From Tethya wilhelma (taxonomy: Eukaryota > Porifera > Demospongiae > Tethyida > Tethyidae): a DNA stretch of 64,000 bases. Below are positions 13,690 through 23,765 of this stretch, one piece after another. The notes under the pieces are model-generated. The model saw nothing but the letters and a program-made list of their open reading frames with translations. It was not told where the DNA came from and searched no databases. The DNA lies in assembly GCA_964030475.1 (NCBI GenBank), contig CAXIPT010000001.1, positions 22,288,776 through 22,352,775 of the forward strand. Direction: 5' to 3'. A program made the translations under genes and the position numbers. How positions within the stretch are numbered: position 1 is the first letter of the stretch; each line of letters opens with the position of its first letter.

Positions 13690-14419
13690 TATCAGTGTGA
13701 ATGGGAACAGTGTTACACTTCGAAAGGGAGGGAGAGTCTATCTTGGAGATTCACCAAGTCTTAGCATGAACTCTTTCTATCAAATGAACCTTCTTGGAAG
13801 AAGATTGAAGTTTGATGTTGACATGAGCAATGTTGGGTGCAACTGTAATGGAGCTCTCTATTTGGTTCAAATGCCTGCCTACAACTCCAACCAACAACCA
13901 CAGCCAGGAAAAGATGGAGAGTATTACTGCGATGCTAATCAAGTTGGTGGAACCTACTGCCCAGAAATGGACGTCATGGAAGCCAACAAGTATGCAATGG
14001 CGTCTACTGCTCACACATGCAACTATGTTTCTCCTCACTATTACCCCACATGTGATCGAGGAGGCTGTGGAACAAACGTCCTCAATGCTGATGGCGGACA
14101 ATATGGGCCTGGGAAGTACATTGACACAAACAAACCATTCACTCTTTCCGTGTCTTTCATCAAAGGAGGAGACGGTAAACTAGCAACCATTAACAACTAT
14201 TTCTATCAAGAAGGAAGGCACATCGACTTCAATGCTTGCAATCACGACTACCTCCAGTGGATGGGCTACAGTCTACCGGGGATTGTTCTCACTATGAGTC
14301 TGTGGGGGACAGGAGATGGTGGAATGTCATGGCTGGATGGAATGTCAGGTTGTCGTGGTGCGTGTAATCTTGCCGGATCAAGTGTCACATTTTCCAACCT
14401 AGAACTACAAACTTTGTAA
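13690..14419 (+). CDS. GH7-like glycoside hydrolase (cellobiohydrolase family), 5' end missing
   Basis: The frame to the stop at 14417-14419 is open for about 243 codons. It includes GCNCNGALYLVQMPAY, then CDANQVGG, then YCPEMDVMEAN, a disulfide-rich stretch with HTC and CDRGGCGTN, YGPG, and a final all-beta part. The E-x-D-x-x-E pattern in PEMDVMEAN matches the catalytic residues of GH7 cellulases (nucleophile, assisting aspartate and acid/base). Known GH7 enzymes cut beta-1,4-glucan chains, but this protein is shorter and may act on another polymer. The signal peptide and first exons are not seen; the transposon ends exactly where the exon starts. The junction TTTTTTACAG could serve as a splice acceptor. 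A partial paralogue lies at 18222-18884. The GH7 call rests on the motif and the fold-like pattern, not on an alignment. Confidence 0.6.
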
Positions 14420-14806
14420 TTCCTTACCGGTCCTATTAACTTATTATTTTAGATCTATAGGATTGCATGCATAAACTAAGAGTGATCAGTGTATTTGCCA
14501 GACACACTATCTGTAGTAGTGTTATACGTATGCCATGAGATACATTTTCTAAAAAAACTAAAATTAATAATGTTGAGATTATGCAAGATAACAATCAGTT
14601 ATACAGTTCAATTTCTCCAACTACTATATATTACTGACAACAATGTCAAAAGACTTATAGTATAATAATAATTATAACAGATAAATTTGTATCCATAAGA
14701 GCACACTATGAATGTTACTATAACAATACATTAAGAATTATTGTTATGGCTAATGTACATAGGATTAATAATTGTTATTCTCAGATTAAGATCATGCATG
14801 GAGTGT
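14420..14806. other. Intergenic spacer between convergent genes
   Basis: AT-rich sequence of about 390 bp between two converging genes. I see no gene or repeat in it, only stretches of TAATAATAATTATAA. Confidence 0.6.
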
Positions 14807-15807
14807 CTAAAAAACAGAAACTACTTTTAGGGTCATCAGAGCAGTAGTAACCAGCACTCCTATAGCTACATGCGGATGTATGTCAATTATAATAATTGTA
14901 ACAACAACAACAATAATAATTAATTTTTAAGATTAATTTTGGAGGTAGTATAATATTATAATAACAATTGTAATTATAATGATGCTATACTTATGAAACT
15001 GCAACTTACAGACGTGGATTCCAGGTGCTCCATTCCCCATGACTACAAACATGATTATGCAAAAAAAAAGTTTATTAAATTCTATTCATTCAAGTGGCTA
15101 TATGTACTATATACCTTTTAAAATAACTGTCATGTGCCACCATGTGAACAGTTACAACAGTTACTACTACATGCAGTTACAATAATAGCTCTATACATGT
15201 ATGTGGCATAATGATTGCGTCAGTTATAATATATGCATAAACAGTACAAACCTCGAGTTTGCCGCTGCTCTCGAGCAAGTTGGTTGATGTCATCCATATC
15301 CTCCGATGAGATGCAATTGGCACACTCATCATAGGCAGATCCAAGGCAATTGAAACATTGGGGCGAACCAAATCCGTAGCGAACACACACTTCAAAACAA
15401 TCAACAATGACAAAACTGCCAACACATTTTACCCAGCTATTTGTATCACAACCTGTAAATTTGAAGCAAATAATAGTATAGTCACTGAGTTGGTTTTTGT
15501 ATATCAGAACTTGTCAGCATTCATGCAGTCCACATGGCATTGCTTTGCAGTAACTTTTTAAAACTTGACTGATTAAATTTCTTACTTTCTGGTATGTCTT
15601 CCTGACTCTGTACAGCTGTGTCAAGTGGAAGACAGCCAATGCATTGCTCATATGCTCCTCCATAGCAGTTCATGCACTGATTCGATGTAGGCCCATTTGC
15701 CCTGCATATTGCAGCACATTCACTTACAGTGATGGCGCATTCCACCCAATCCCATGGAGTACAAGTGGTTTCAATTCTTGGGTTGTCAGGAACTGTATGA
15801 AAAAACA

Positions 15808-15901
<94 letters not shown>

Positions 15902-15933
15902 NNNNNNNNNNNNNNNNNNNNNNNNNNNNNNNN

Positions 15934-15978
<45 letters not shown>

Positions 15979-16886
15979 TACAATTGCTTATAATTTGATG
16001 TGCATGTGCATGCTTGTAATAAACAGTTAAAATAATAATAGTATACTATAGCATAATAATATTAGCCTCGTTCCCAGGCCCCCAACATGAGGCCTGGGGA
16101 TGAGGCTAATAAATTATATACTTAGGCTCCATGGATGCATGGCAATTTTTGGTACATGCATATGCATTATGCAATTACTTACTGCATAGGTCTGTTCCAT
16201 TTATAATTACTGGTCCAATTCCATGAGGAACTATGCAGTTAATACACTCATCGAATGATCGGACGCAATGTTGGCAGGGTAGCACAATACAACCAGATCG
16301 TTTGTCACAAGCAAGTTTGCACCTAAAAAATTCAGCACTACACTTGAGCCAGGTGTAAGGATTACAAAATGGGATTGGAATTATCCCAATGGTATTGTTA
16401 TCCGAGCCTGTAAAATTAATATTCATTTTTAGTAATAATCTTGCAAGCATGCATAAATTTATGGAGTTCATGTTGACACACTGTAATAATAATACATTAT
16501 ACTATAAACATTACGCACTGCAGCCACATGTATACAACGTACATTGATATACACAATATACCTTGTCCAATCACTAAAGAATCCAATTGTTCAGTTAGTG
16601 GAAGACAACTGATGCAATCATCATACAAGTCACCAAAACATGCCCTACAAGCTGAACTATCTCGATCTAATACACAGTTATCCACACAATTCACAACTGC
16701 AACACCACACTTAACCATGTCGAAGACACTACAGCAGTAAGCTGTATGAAAAAAAAAAAGAATGATAATTATTATAAGAGTATTTAGTTAGTCCAAGCAT
16801 GCAGTTATTGCTTTTGTACCTGAACTTGTCAGCATTGCAATCATAGAGATGAAAACTGTGACTGTCTTTGCGGACATTTTCACCAT
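14807..16886 (-). CDS. Secreted cysteine-rich four-module protein, probably GPI-anchored, 7 exons
   Basis: I can build a full model on the minus strand: exons 16886-16820, 16741-16562, 16407-16183, 15792-15586, 15452-15252, 15042-15010 and 14865-14807. They total 972 bases, or 323 residues plus a stop. All six introns are phase 1 with GT-AG ends. Exon 1 is a signal peptide (MVKMSAKTVTVFISMIAML). Exons 2 to 5 each encode one module of about 60-75 residues with the pattern W/D-x-V-K-C...C...C.......C..C.....YD-x-C-x2-C. The last exon gives a hydrophobic tail with no charged end (SIGVLVTTALMTLKVVSVF), typical of a GPI-anchor signal. The module family is not one I recognise. The protein should sit on the cell surface or be secreted. 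It converges on the GH7-like gene, and the pair is duplicated at 18.2-19.6 kb. Confidence 0.72.
15810..15977. repeat. (CA)n microsatellite with a 32-base gap
   Basis: CA repeats fill 15810-15901 and 15934-15977, with N between them. It lies in an intron of the cysteine-rich gene. Confidence 0.95.
16061..16110. repeat. Short foldback repeat, ATTAGCCTCGTTCCCAGGCC type
   Basis: A near-perfect 50-bp palindrome: ATTAGCCTCGTTCCCAGGCC pairs with GGCCTGGGGATGAGGCTAAT. Related foldbacks are at 18985-19051 and 46932-47015. Confidence 0.8.
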
Positions 16887-18221
16887 TTTTTGCCAATAAT
16901 ATAATTATGTAAATCTATCACTGTAAAAGTGGTAATTTCGAACGTTAACTCAGCCTGGTAATTTGGGAAAGCAGTCACACATGTAGCTGCTAGGCCTGCT
17001 TGGTGAAATCGTTACTCAAAAGGAAGGTTTTTATATAGCGATCGCCTCATGCATGCACGCACATACTACAATGTGCATGCGTGACCAGCTAATTAAGTCA
17101 ACTTCAAAAAGAATCTGATCGATGCGTATACTATACTGTGTAATATCACCTGATCCCGATCATAGATGATTATGGAGACGTGATTCTATTATTACTAAGT
17201 CTTAATCCATGAATGAATAACAAAGTTTTGCACTATTATTATATTGTATACAGGAAGTTTTAGGAATGTGGGTGGGCTGTGCTGTAGTTATGCTCTATAT
17301 TATAGCCAATAAATACTGATTATTCTCGCATGATTTGTTTCCACATGCATGTATAATATAGCTGCACATCACAAAGTTATCACTGCATGCACTTCTATAC
17401 ATAAGCCGGTACATGGATATATTTATGCAAGAATGCTGCATGAGCTATATAGTCGAATCATGTGTTGAAACTGAGACATGCATGCCTGCATGATTGACAG
17501 TGATCGTTTCATACTTACAGCATTATAATCATAAATTATAACAAGTATAGTAAAAATATCAAAATTTACTACTATATATACGTATGACAATAATAATCAT
17601 GAACATATATTATACATGTACAAACAGAATCAGAAATAGAAAACATGTATTGTAATACTTATACTAATTTTAAAGGTCTGGCATAATTATTATTGAAAAA
17701 GATTCCTATATAATTATACATGTCATCCTTCAGGAATAAAGGATGGAATTTTACAACTGAAATATAATATATTATGTATAACTACCAACAATTACTGTGC
17801 ACAACAGGCATATAATATTGATTGACAAAAACCTTTTTTGTTATGAAACTACAAAGTAACTATAAATTATGTTATGGTTTTTTTTAATAATTATTATTGA
17901 TTGACAAAAAGCCTTTTAGACGAATTCCTAGGAAAGTTGGCGTCAAATTAATTTGCACTATCAATAATTATCAATCATCAGTTAGAACAGCATACTAGAC
18001 AAACAGATTTTGTCCAATCAGGTTCTTCTAATAATTGGGTGATAGTTCCTGTTACCATTTCCTCCATTTTTCTAATTCTTTTTAAAAATCATACGATTTC
18101 CTCCATTTTTCTTGAGGCTCAGAGCTAGGCTTTATGACCGATTACTTGATGCATGCCTAAAGCTGAGAGAAATTAACTTTGAGCACTCGTAGGAACTAGG
18201 AAGCCAGAATAGTCTCATAGA
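16887..18221. other. AT-rich intergenic stretch
   Basis: About 1.3 kb upstream of the cysteine-rich gene. No convincing gene is seen. The phrase ATTGATTGACAAAAA occurs twice (about 17818 and 17898). At 18001-18075 the minus strand can be read as ...QLLEEPDWTKSVC, which shares LLEEPDW with the HECT gene, but it is too short to call. Confidence 0.5.
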
Positions 18222-18884
18222 CTTCATGCAACGCTTGCAATCACGACTATATCTCCAGTGGATGGGCTACAGTTAGGCCTTGATTGATTATGCTCAAGAC
18301 TCTGCTTATTTTTCTTTTCTTTTATGCTCAAAGAATGGCCCTATATTATGCTCCAAATTCTGCCTATTATGCTTATAGCTACCAAATAATTTTTATTATG
18401 TCGCAGAAATTATCAATTTTCAATGAGCAGAAGCACAAACAAATTGAAAGACTATATAGTTTCAGCAGCCACCTATATTGTCGGTTACTCATTAATTCTT
18501 TAGTATTCCTTTGAAGAAGCAGGTTGACTCACTCACAAAGTGTGCAACTCTACAGGGAATTCAATCCAGTCAAATGTTGCTATATAATCCAACAAAATAC
18601 AAGCCCATTATGCTGGGATAGTCACAAATTTGAGCCTATATTATGCTAGCATTATTCTTGATGCTCAATTAAGAGTACCTATTATGCTCGAAATTATGCT
18701 GGCATAATCTATCAAGGCCTAGCTACAGTCTATACTGCATGGGGATTTTCACTAGTACTATGAGTCTGTGGGGACGGGAGATGGTGGAATGTCGTGGCTG
18801 GATGGAATGTCAGGTTGTCATGGTGTGTGTAATCTTGCCGGATCAAGTGTCACATTTTCAAACATAGAACTACAAACTCTGTAG
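18222..18884 (+). pseudogene. Decayed 3' part of a second GH7-like gene, split by a MITE
   Basis: The sequence CGCTTGCAATCACGACTA... and, after the insertion, CTATGAGTCTGTGGGGACGG... through CTACAAACTCTGTAG follow the last 65 or so codons of the gene at 13690-14419. A 448-bp insertion sits in the middle and small indels break the frame. Only the 3' end of the gene is present. Confidence 0.85.
18274..18721. mobile_element. hAT-like MITE with 8-bp target duplication
   Basis: The ends are TAGGCCTTGATTGATTATGC and the reverse complement of GCATAATCTATCAAGGCCTA. The 8 bases GCTACAGT lie on both sides (18266-18273 and 18722-18729). The intact paralogue at about 14266 has this 8-mer only once, so it shows the empty site. 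An 8-bp duplication points to the hAT superfamily. There is no intact gene inside. The words TTATGCTC and ATTATGCT recur throughout. Confidence 0.9.
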
Positions 18885-18984
18885 TTCACAACATGCATAC
18901 ATCAGTATTATTTTTTATAATGTGCATGTGACTGCATGCTAGTATAGTTCTGACTTTCTTTTCACTATTTTCAGGATCATGCAT

Positions 18985-19051
18985 ATAGCCTCGTACTCGC
19001 AGGCTAGCTCTCTCCTTTTTCGAGGAGAGAGGGGCCTGGGTACGAGGCTAT
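18985..19051. repeat. Short foldback repeat, TAGCCTCGTAC type
   Basis: ATAGCCTCGTACTCGCAGGC at the left pairs with GCCTGGGTACGAGGCTAT at the right, with a GAGAG/CTCTC core. Same family as 16061-16110. Confidence 0.75.
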
Positions 19052-19361
19052 AGGTCATGCATACATCTTATGAAATAAGTTTATGCACTCAGCTGGGCAA
19101 TTGAAGGTCAGAACCATAATAATAGTTAATATTATGTTACAGTAAATGGGCACTCATGGAATTATAGCATTATAGAGTTACATGTTCAAATGACAAAGTA
19201 TACAGGAATACTAGTTGTCACAAACTCCTGAGTTTCGTCTTTAATAGCTATACAAACAATAATTGTCAGTGTCATATGTTTGTTTCTAAAAATAAATTTC
19301 TACTTCTAAATTTAGCAAAAGTTCTCAGAGTTATTTTTATTAGTATCATGGAGTGCTTGCC

Positions 19362-19558
19362 TTAAAACACAGTAGCTGCTTTTAGAGCCAAGACAACTGT
19401 TACAATCAGCACCCCTACAGCTGCATGCATGCATGCATGCATGTATATACATGCATACATAATATGACATTGCCATTATGTTTATGTCATTGATATTCAA
19501 AAACAGTGTAACTTACACAATTGTACAGCCGGTGCTCCAGCACTACTGGTCCCCAAGG
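19362..19558 (-). pseudogene. Last two exons of a second cysteine-rich GPI-type gene
   Basis: Exons 19558-19517 and 19420-19362 match exons 6 and 7 of the gene at 14807-16886. The final exon has exactly the same length (59 bases) and the same phase, and again encodes a hydrophobic tail (SVGVLIVTVVLALKAATVF and a stop). No cysteine modules are found upstream, where the long inverted repeat and unrelated sequence start. It is probably a truncated duplicate rather than a working gene. Confidence 0.7.
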
Positions 19559-19725
19559 CTAATAGATAATCATTAAAGAAAGTTTGATATTAATAATGCA
19601 TTTAAAATAGGTATGGCATGCATATGTATCCAGCCAAGCAGGGTATTAGGTATAATAATTATTGTATGCATTTGCATCATGGAGTAGTGGGATTTTATAT
19701 TGTGGACCATTTGTATTTTATTATC

Positions 19726-19993
19726 ACAAGTAAAAAAAACATTGGAAATGTAATGAGACACAGGAATGGCTAAATCGTAAAAAGAACGCAAACAAGATGG
19801 AATGGCTGTTGAGAGTGTGTAAGGAATTCTTCCTGTATGGGCTGCATTTAACAATCTCCTTATTGAGTCTCTCATTTTGCCCACAGGAAGAATTCCTTAC
19901 ACACTCTCAACAGCCATTCCATCTTGTTTGCGTTCTTTTTACGATTTAGCCATTCCTGTGTCTCATTACATTTCCAATGTTTTTTTTACTTGT
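19726..19993. repeat. Perfect 111-bp inverted repeat with a 46-base loop
   Basis: Arm 19726-19836 and arm 19883-19993 are exact reverse complements over 111 bases by my reading; the spacer is 19837-19882. The sequence is not AT-simple and includes AATGGCTAAATCGTAAAAAG. A transcript would fold into a long hairpin. It may equally be a foldback element or a read-chimera artefact. Confidence 0.9.
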
Positions 19994-20528
19994 TTGTTCT
20001 CATTTTTCCATATTTCTACAAATTACATTTGAGTTGGTGTGTGTAGCTAGCTACTGAGCTAGTAGTCCGGCAAGCCAGACTCACTGAGCCAGCGGCGGGC
20101 TGCTGAGCTGGTACTTGAAGTCACAACTGACTTGTCAAGTTGTGTAGCCTGCTTGATACTGAAGTGAAACACACATCCCAGTCATTTGGAGGCAGGAGCT
20201 GTATCATAAGATTTACTTGTCTTTCTATATGTTATGATAATCAAAGTCCTGATTCATCTCTTAAGAAGAGCAACCAGGTATCATAAAATAGTTCCAGGCA
20301 ACTTCAGTGCATTTAATTCCAAATAACGCACACTTTTGTCTGTGGAAAGGGTCGTCAATTCAAATTTTCTAGAAGCTAATGAATTATTCATGAGTGTAGA
20401 AATTAATGGCGGCCATATGGAGGAGGCGCTTTTCGCCTTGTATCTAGCTACTCAATGAGAGGCGCTAAAAACCGATGGCAAAAGCGACTGTACCGGAAGA
20501 AACCAAGTTCGTTCGTTCAAGAATCAGN
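19994..20528. other. Non-coding stretch up to a contig join
   Basis: I see no gene here. The single N at 20528 appears to join this sequence to the broken receptor copy 1, because receptor similarity starts exactly after the N. Confidence 0.5.
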
Positions 20529-21937
20529 TATATGCTGTTATTGTTGAGTGTACTAGAGACTATAGTGATATTTGGACATGAAATAACACAGAATGCTCCA
20601 CCAAACCCAATCCGACCTCCACTAATAGTGTTGCTATTGACAGTGCTATTGATCACTGCGATATTAGGACTTGAGACAGCATACACTGCTCCACCCCGTC
20701 CACCTTGATCTCCTGTAATAGTGTTGCTATTGAGAGTGCTATTGACCACAGCAATATTAGGACCTGAGACAGCATACACTGCTCCACCCCGTCCACCTTG
20801 TTCTCCACTAATAGTGTTGCTATTGAGAGTGCTATTGATCACAGCAATATTAGGACTTGAGACAGCATACATTGCTCCACCCTGTCCACCTTGATCTCCG
20901 GTAATAGTGTTGCTATTGAGAGTGCTATTCTTGATAGTGATATTAGGACTTAAGTGAGCATACACTGCTCCACCATCTCCACCTTGATCCCCACTGATAG
21001 TGTTGTTGTTGAGAATACTATTGACTATAGTCAGATTATGACTTGAGTCAGCAATCATTGCTCCACCACCTCCAAACTGATCTCCACTCACAATATTGTT
21101 GTTGAGAGTGCTGTTAATTATAGTGATATTTGGACTTGAGTCAGCAGCCACTGCTCCACCACTTGCAAACTGATCCCCAGTCACAATATTGTTGTTGAGA
21201 GTACTATTGATAATGACAACGTTAGGACTAAAGCTAGCATGTATTGCACCACCATATCCATTCTGAACTCCTTTAACAATGTTGTTATTCAGTGTACTAT
21301 TGACTATAATGATTGGACATGAATTAGTGTAGACTGCTCCACCACCCTGGTCTCCATTCATTTGTCCAGTGTTATTTCTAATTATGCAATTCAAAATACT
21401 AGTACTCTGTGTACAGTTGAAAACACTAATTGCTCTATCAAGAAAAAAATAGAAAGTGCTTCTATCAATGTTAGCTGTCAACACATTTACGAGATTCAGT
21501 CCAGTTCCATTAAGTCCCTGACCATTAAAACTACAATTGTCTATTGTAAATTCTCCGATCATTTTGACTTTATTATTCACACATCCAAGGAGTGTTAATC
21601 CTCTTATACTTGCAAGATTCATAAACTGAAAGTCAAATCTAGCAAAGTGAGAGCAGCTTATTAAAGTATCTTTGTGGGAACTTGTGTTTGATACAACAGA
21701 CAAACTTGTGATATTTTGAATGGTCAGTTTTGAATCCAAGCTGTGGTTCCCAGCTAGAAGGATAAGAGTGGTGTTGAAGGCAAAGTAGTTGCTAGATCTG
21801 TTAGCATACTGGGAGAGAGTGAAGCAAGGCACACCTTCTTCAGGACATGGGGTGTTTGGTGATGGTATGACATAGTAGGTCTCAGCAGATGTGAGCACCA
21901 TCAGTGTTAAAAATAGAATAATTTTGATCATAGCCAT
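20529..21937 (-). pseudogene. Receptor family copy 1: N-terminal half, cut at a contig join
   Basis: It starts at MAMIKIILFLTLMVLTSAET (signal peptide). A conserved block follows (NTPCPEEGVPCFTLSQYANR), then an N-glycosylation-rich region. After that come nine 31-residue repeats of the type SPNI-x-I-x-NSTLN-x-N-x2-x-GDQ-x2-x-GGA-x-YA-x-S. This is the beta-helix repeat seen in chlamydial PMP-like proteins. Similarity stops at the N at 20528, inside the ninth repeat. The rest of the beta-helix, the linker and the membrane part are missing. It is called partial because the break is more likely an assembly gap than a biological truncation. Units at about 20690-20920 are nearly identical in DNA. 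Confidence 0.85.
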
Positions 21938-22113
21938 CCAACCCTTTTGCTCTATATGTCCAATACAGGATTTTACAGCTTGTTAAATTGTATTAATTGG
22001 ACTGGATAAACTATCAATTATTCAGCAATTGATTGTCTCGTTAACTAGAAGTAACAGTAGAGCTCTGACACAGCCACCTATACTATTAACTTAGTGACGA
22101 TTTACCACGAAAT

Positions 22114-22839
22114 TCCTGCAAGTATTAGCAATGTGAAGTTTACTCATCTAGTTTAGGGCAATTTACTTAATCAATAACAGAATATGATATGCACCTGAAC
22201 AGCATGACATTTGTACCTATTTTATATACTTGTGTGGTATGCATGCTGAGATCATGCATGATGATAGTTTTTAGTATAAGTCATTGCCCAAAAATTTAAG
22301 TGATATAAATTGTACATAGTAATAAAGTTAAATATGCATGCACTATACCCATCATTTTCCCAACCTGTATTGTTGATCACAGCTTGCTTTCTCTCTTGTC
22401 TTTGGTTATCAGAAAACTGTAACGTTATGTATGCATAACTTTGAGTTTTATTATAATTAGACATGCCTTTAACTGTTACCTGTCTTAATTACTTCCTGTA
22501 ACCTTAAAATACTATGCTTGGTTTATTGTCTAATGTTGTGAAGGGTTGAAATGATGAACTGAATAGAAGTTAATGTCATAGAGACATTCAAACTGGCAAC
22601 AAATTTGGTCGCACCTGAGAAGCTCGATGATTTATCGTATGACTTTAGTAACAAAGAAGCTGAGAGACCACTTCAAACCATAGCCAAACAAGATCATTGA
22701 ACATTTTCTCGCTAACAGCAACAAAACCAGGAGAGAGTATTGCTGACTGCCTGGCCAGGCTTCAAAGGTTAGCAGTTACTTGCGAGTTTGGTACATTTTT
22801 GGATGAAACACTTTTGGACAAGCTGGTCTGTGCTCTCCA
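22114..22839. repeat. 726-bp block identical to 45685-46410
   Basis: The block matches 45685-46410 at a constant offset of 23,571 bases with no difference at the places I compared. It covers the 5' flank of receptor copy 1 and the start of the gag relic. The sequences on both sides diverge at once. Confidence 0.85.
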
Positions 22840-23265
22840 CAAAGAAAGCGAAATGATTATTGCAGAAAGTCACACTGTATACTGAAACGCACCAACCTCA
22901 TGCAGTTATTTTATCGATGGTTGGGAATTATACGGTGAAATGCAGGTACAAGAACACTAGCATGCAAGCAAATCCCTTCCAGTCCCATCAGCATAAAAAC
23001 AAACACACTAAGTTGAAGCCATTACTGAGGAAACACATATTAACTAGACTAAAGCACTGAAAAGCCAGTCAACTTGTGACAACACCCAAAATCCATGCTC
23101 CCAGCCCTGTCAGCATAAACACAAAACACACCAAGTTGAAGCCATTACTGAGGAAACCCATGCAAGCACACTATATTCTGAAGAAGATACTATAATGTTG
23201 CAGACACAGTACAAGTACAAGCTCTCTCCCAATTGCAAGTAACTCCAAATAATGTACAGACTATA
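22540..23265 (+). pseudogene. Ty3/gypsy-like gag relic (relic A, left part)
   Basis: The plus strand reads PGESIADCLARLQRLA and CEFGTFLDETLLDKLVCAL, which fits the gag region of Ty3/gypsy-like elements. The frame is soon broken. The right part of the same relic continues after 28650, so the 5.4-kb transposon has landed inside it. Confidence 0.7.
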
Positions 23266-23765
23266 TAGTCCATGAGCCAGAGCCCCAAATTTTGGACATT
23301 GGTACCAGTTGAGGGGATTAAAGCTCATAGTATTTTTTGAGAAGACATATGCCCCTAGAGTTGCAAAATGCCTGATAGCATTGCAGCATTAGTAGTTTTA
23401 TAGGTTTTATCACCTTATTTTAATAATAACATGCATAATCATGCTATTATAAATTTTTGAGTATGCTGCACAAGTTTTAGTCCACTAAACTTGAAACAAA
23501 TAAAGTTAACTCTTTTTTTTTGTAAATTACTACAAATAAACTAATTATTAATATAATTAGTACTGAAGGTGTGGTCACAAGGCCACGCCCAATTGCTTTA
23601 TGCTGACTCATCATATTTAAGCACATGTCAGGCTCAGTGTCAAGAGTTTTCAAGTTGGTTGCTGTCTTCAAAGGTGAATATTGCAAACAGGAAACAAGAC
23701 AGGTATTTATAATTACTATGAATATGCTAGCTACTTACATATAAATGGTTTGTGTGGAAATCTGA

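Noticed and set aside
18001..18075. Minus-strand LLEEPDW phrase shared with the HECT gene
   Set aside because: Seven residues without supporting context; may be chance or a tiny relic.
19573..19884. 103-codon minus-strand frame
   Set aside because: Half of it is one arm of the 111-bp inverted repeat and no known domain is seen.
22252..22464. 70-codon minus-strand frame, identical at 45823-46035
   Set aside because: Identity is explained by the 726-bp duplicated block; no conserved protein features.
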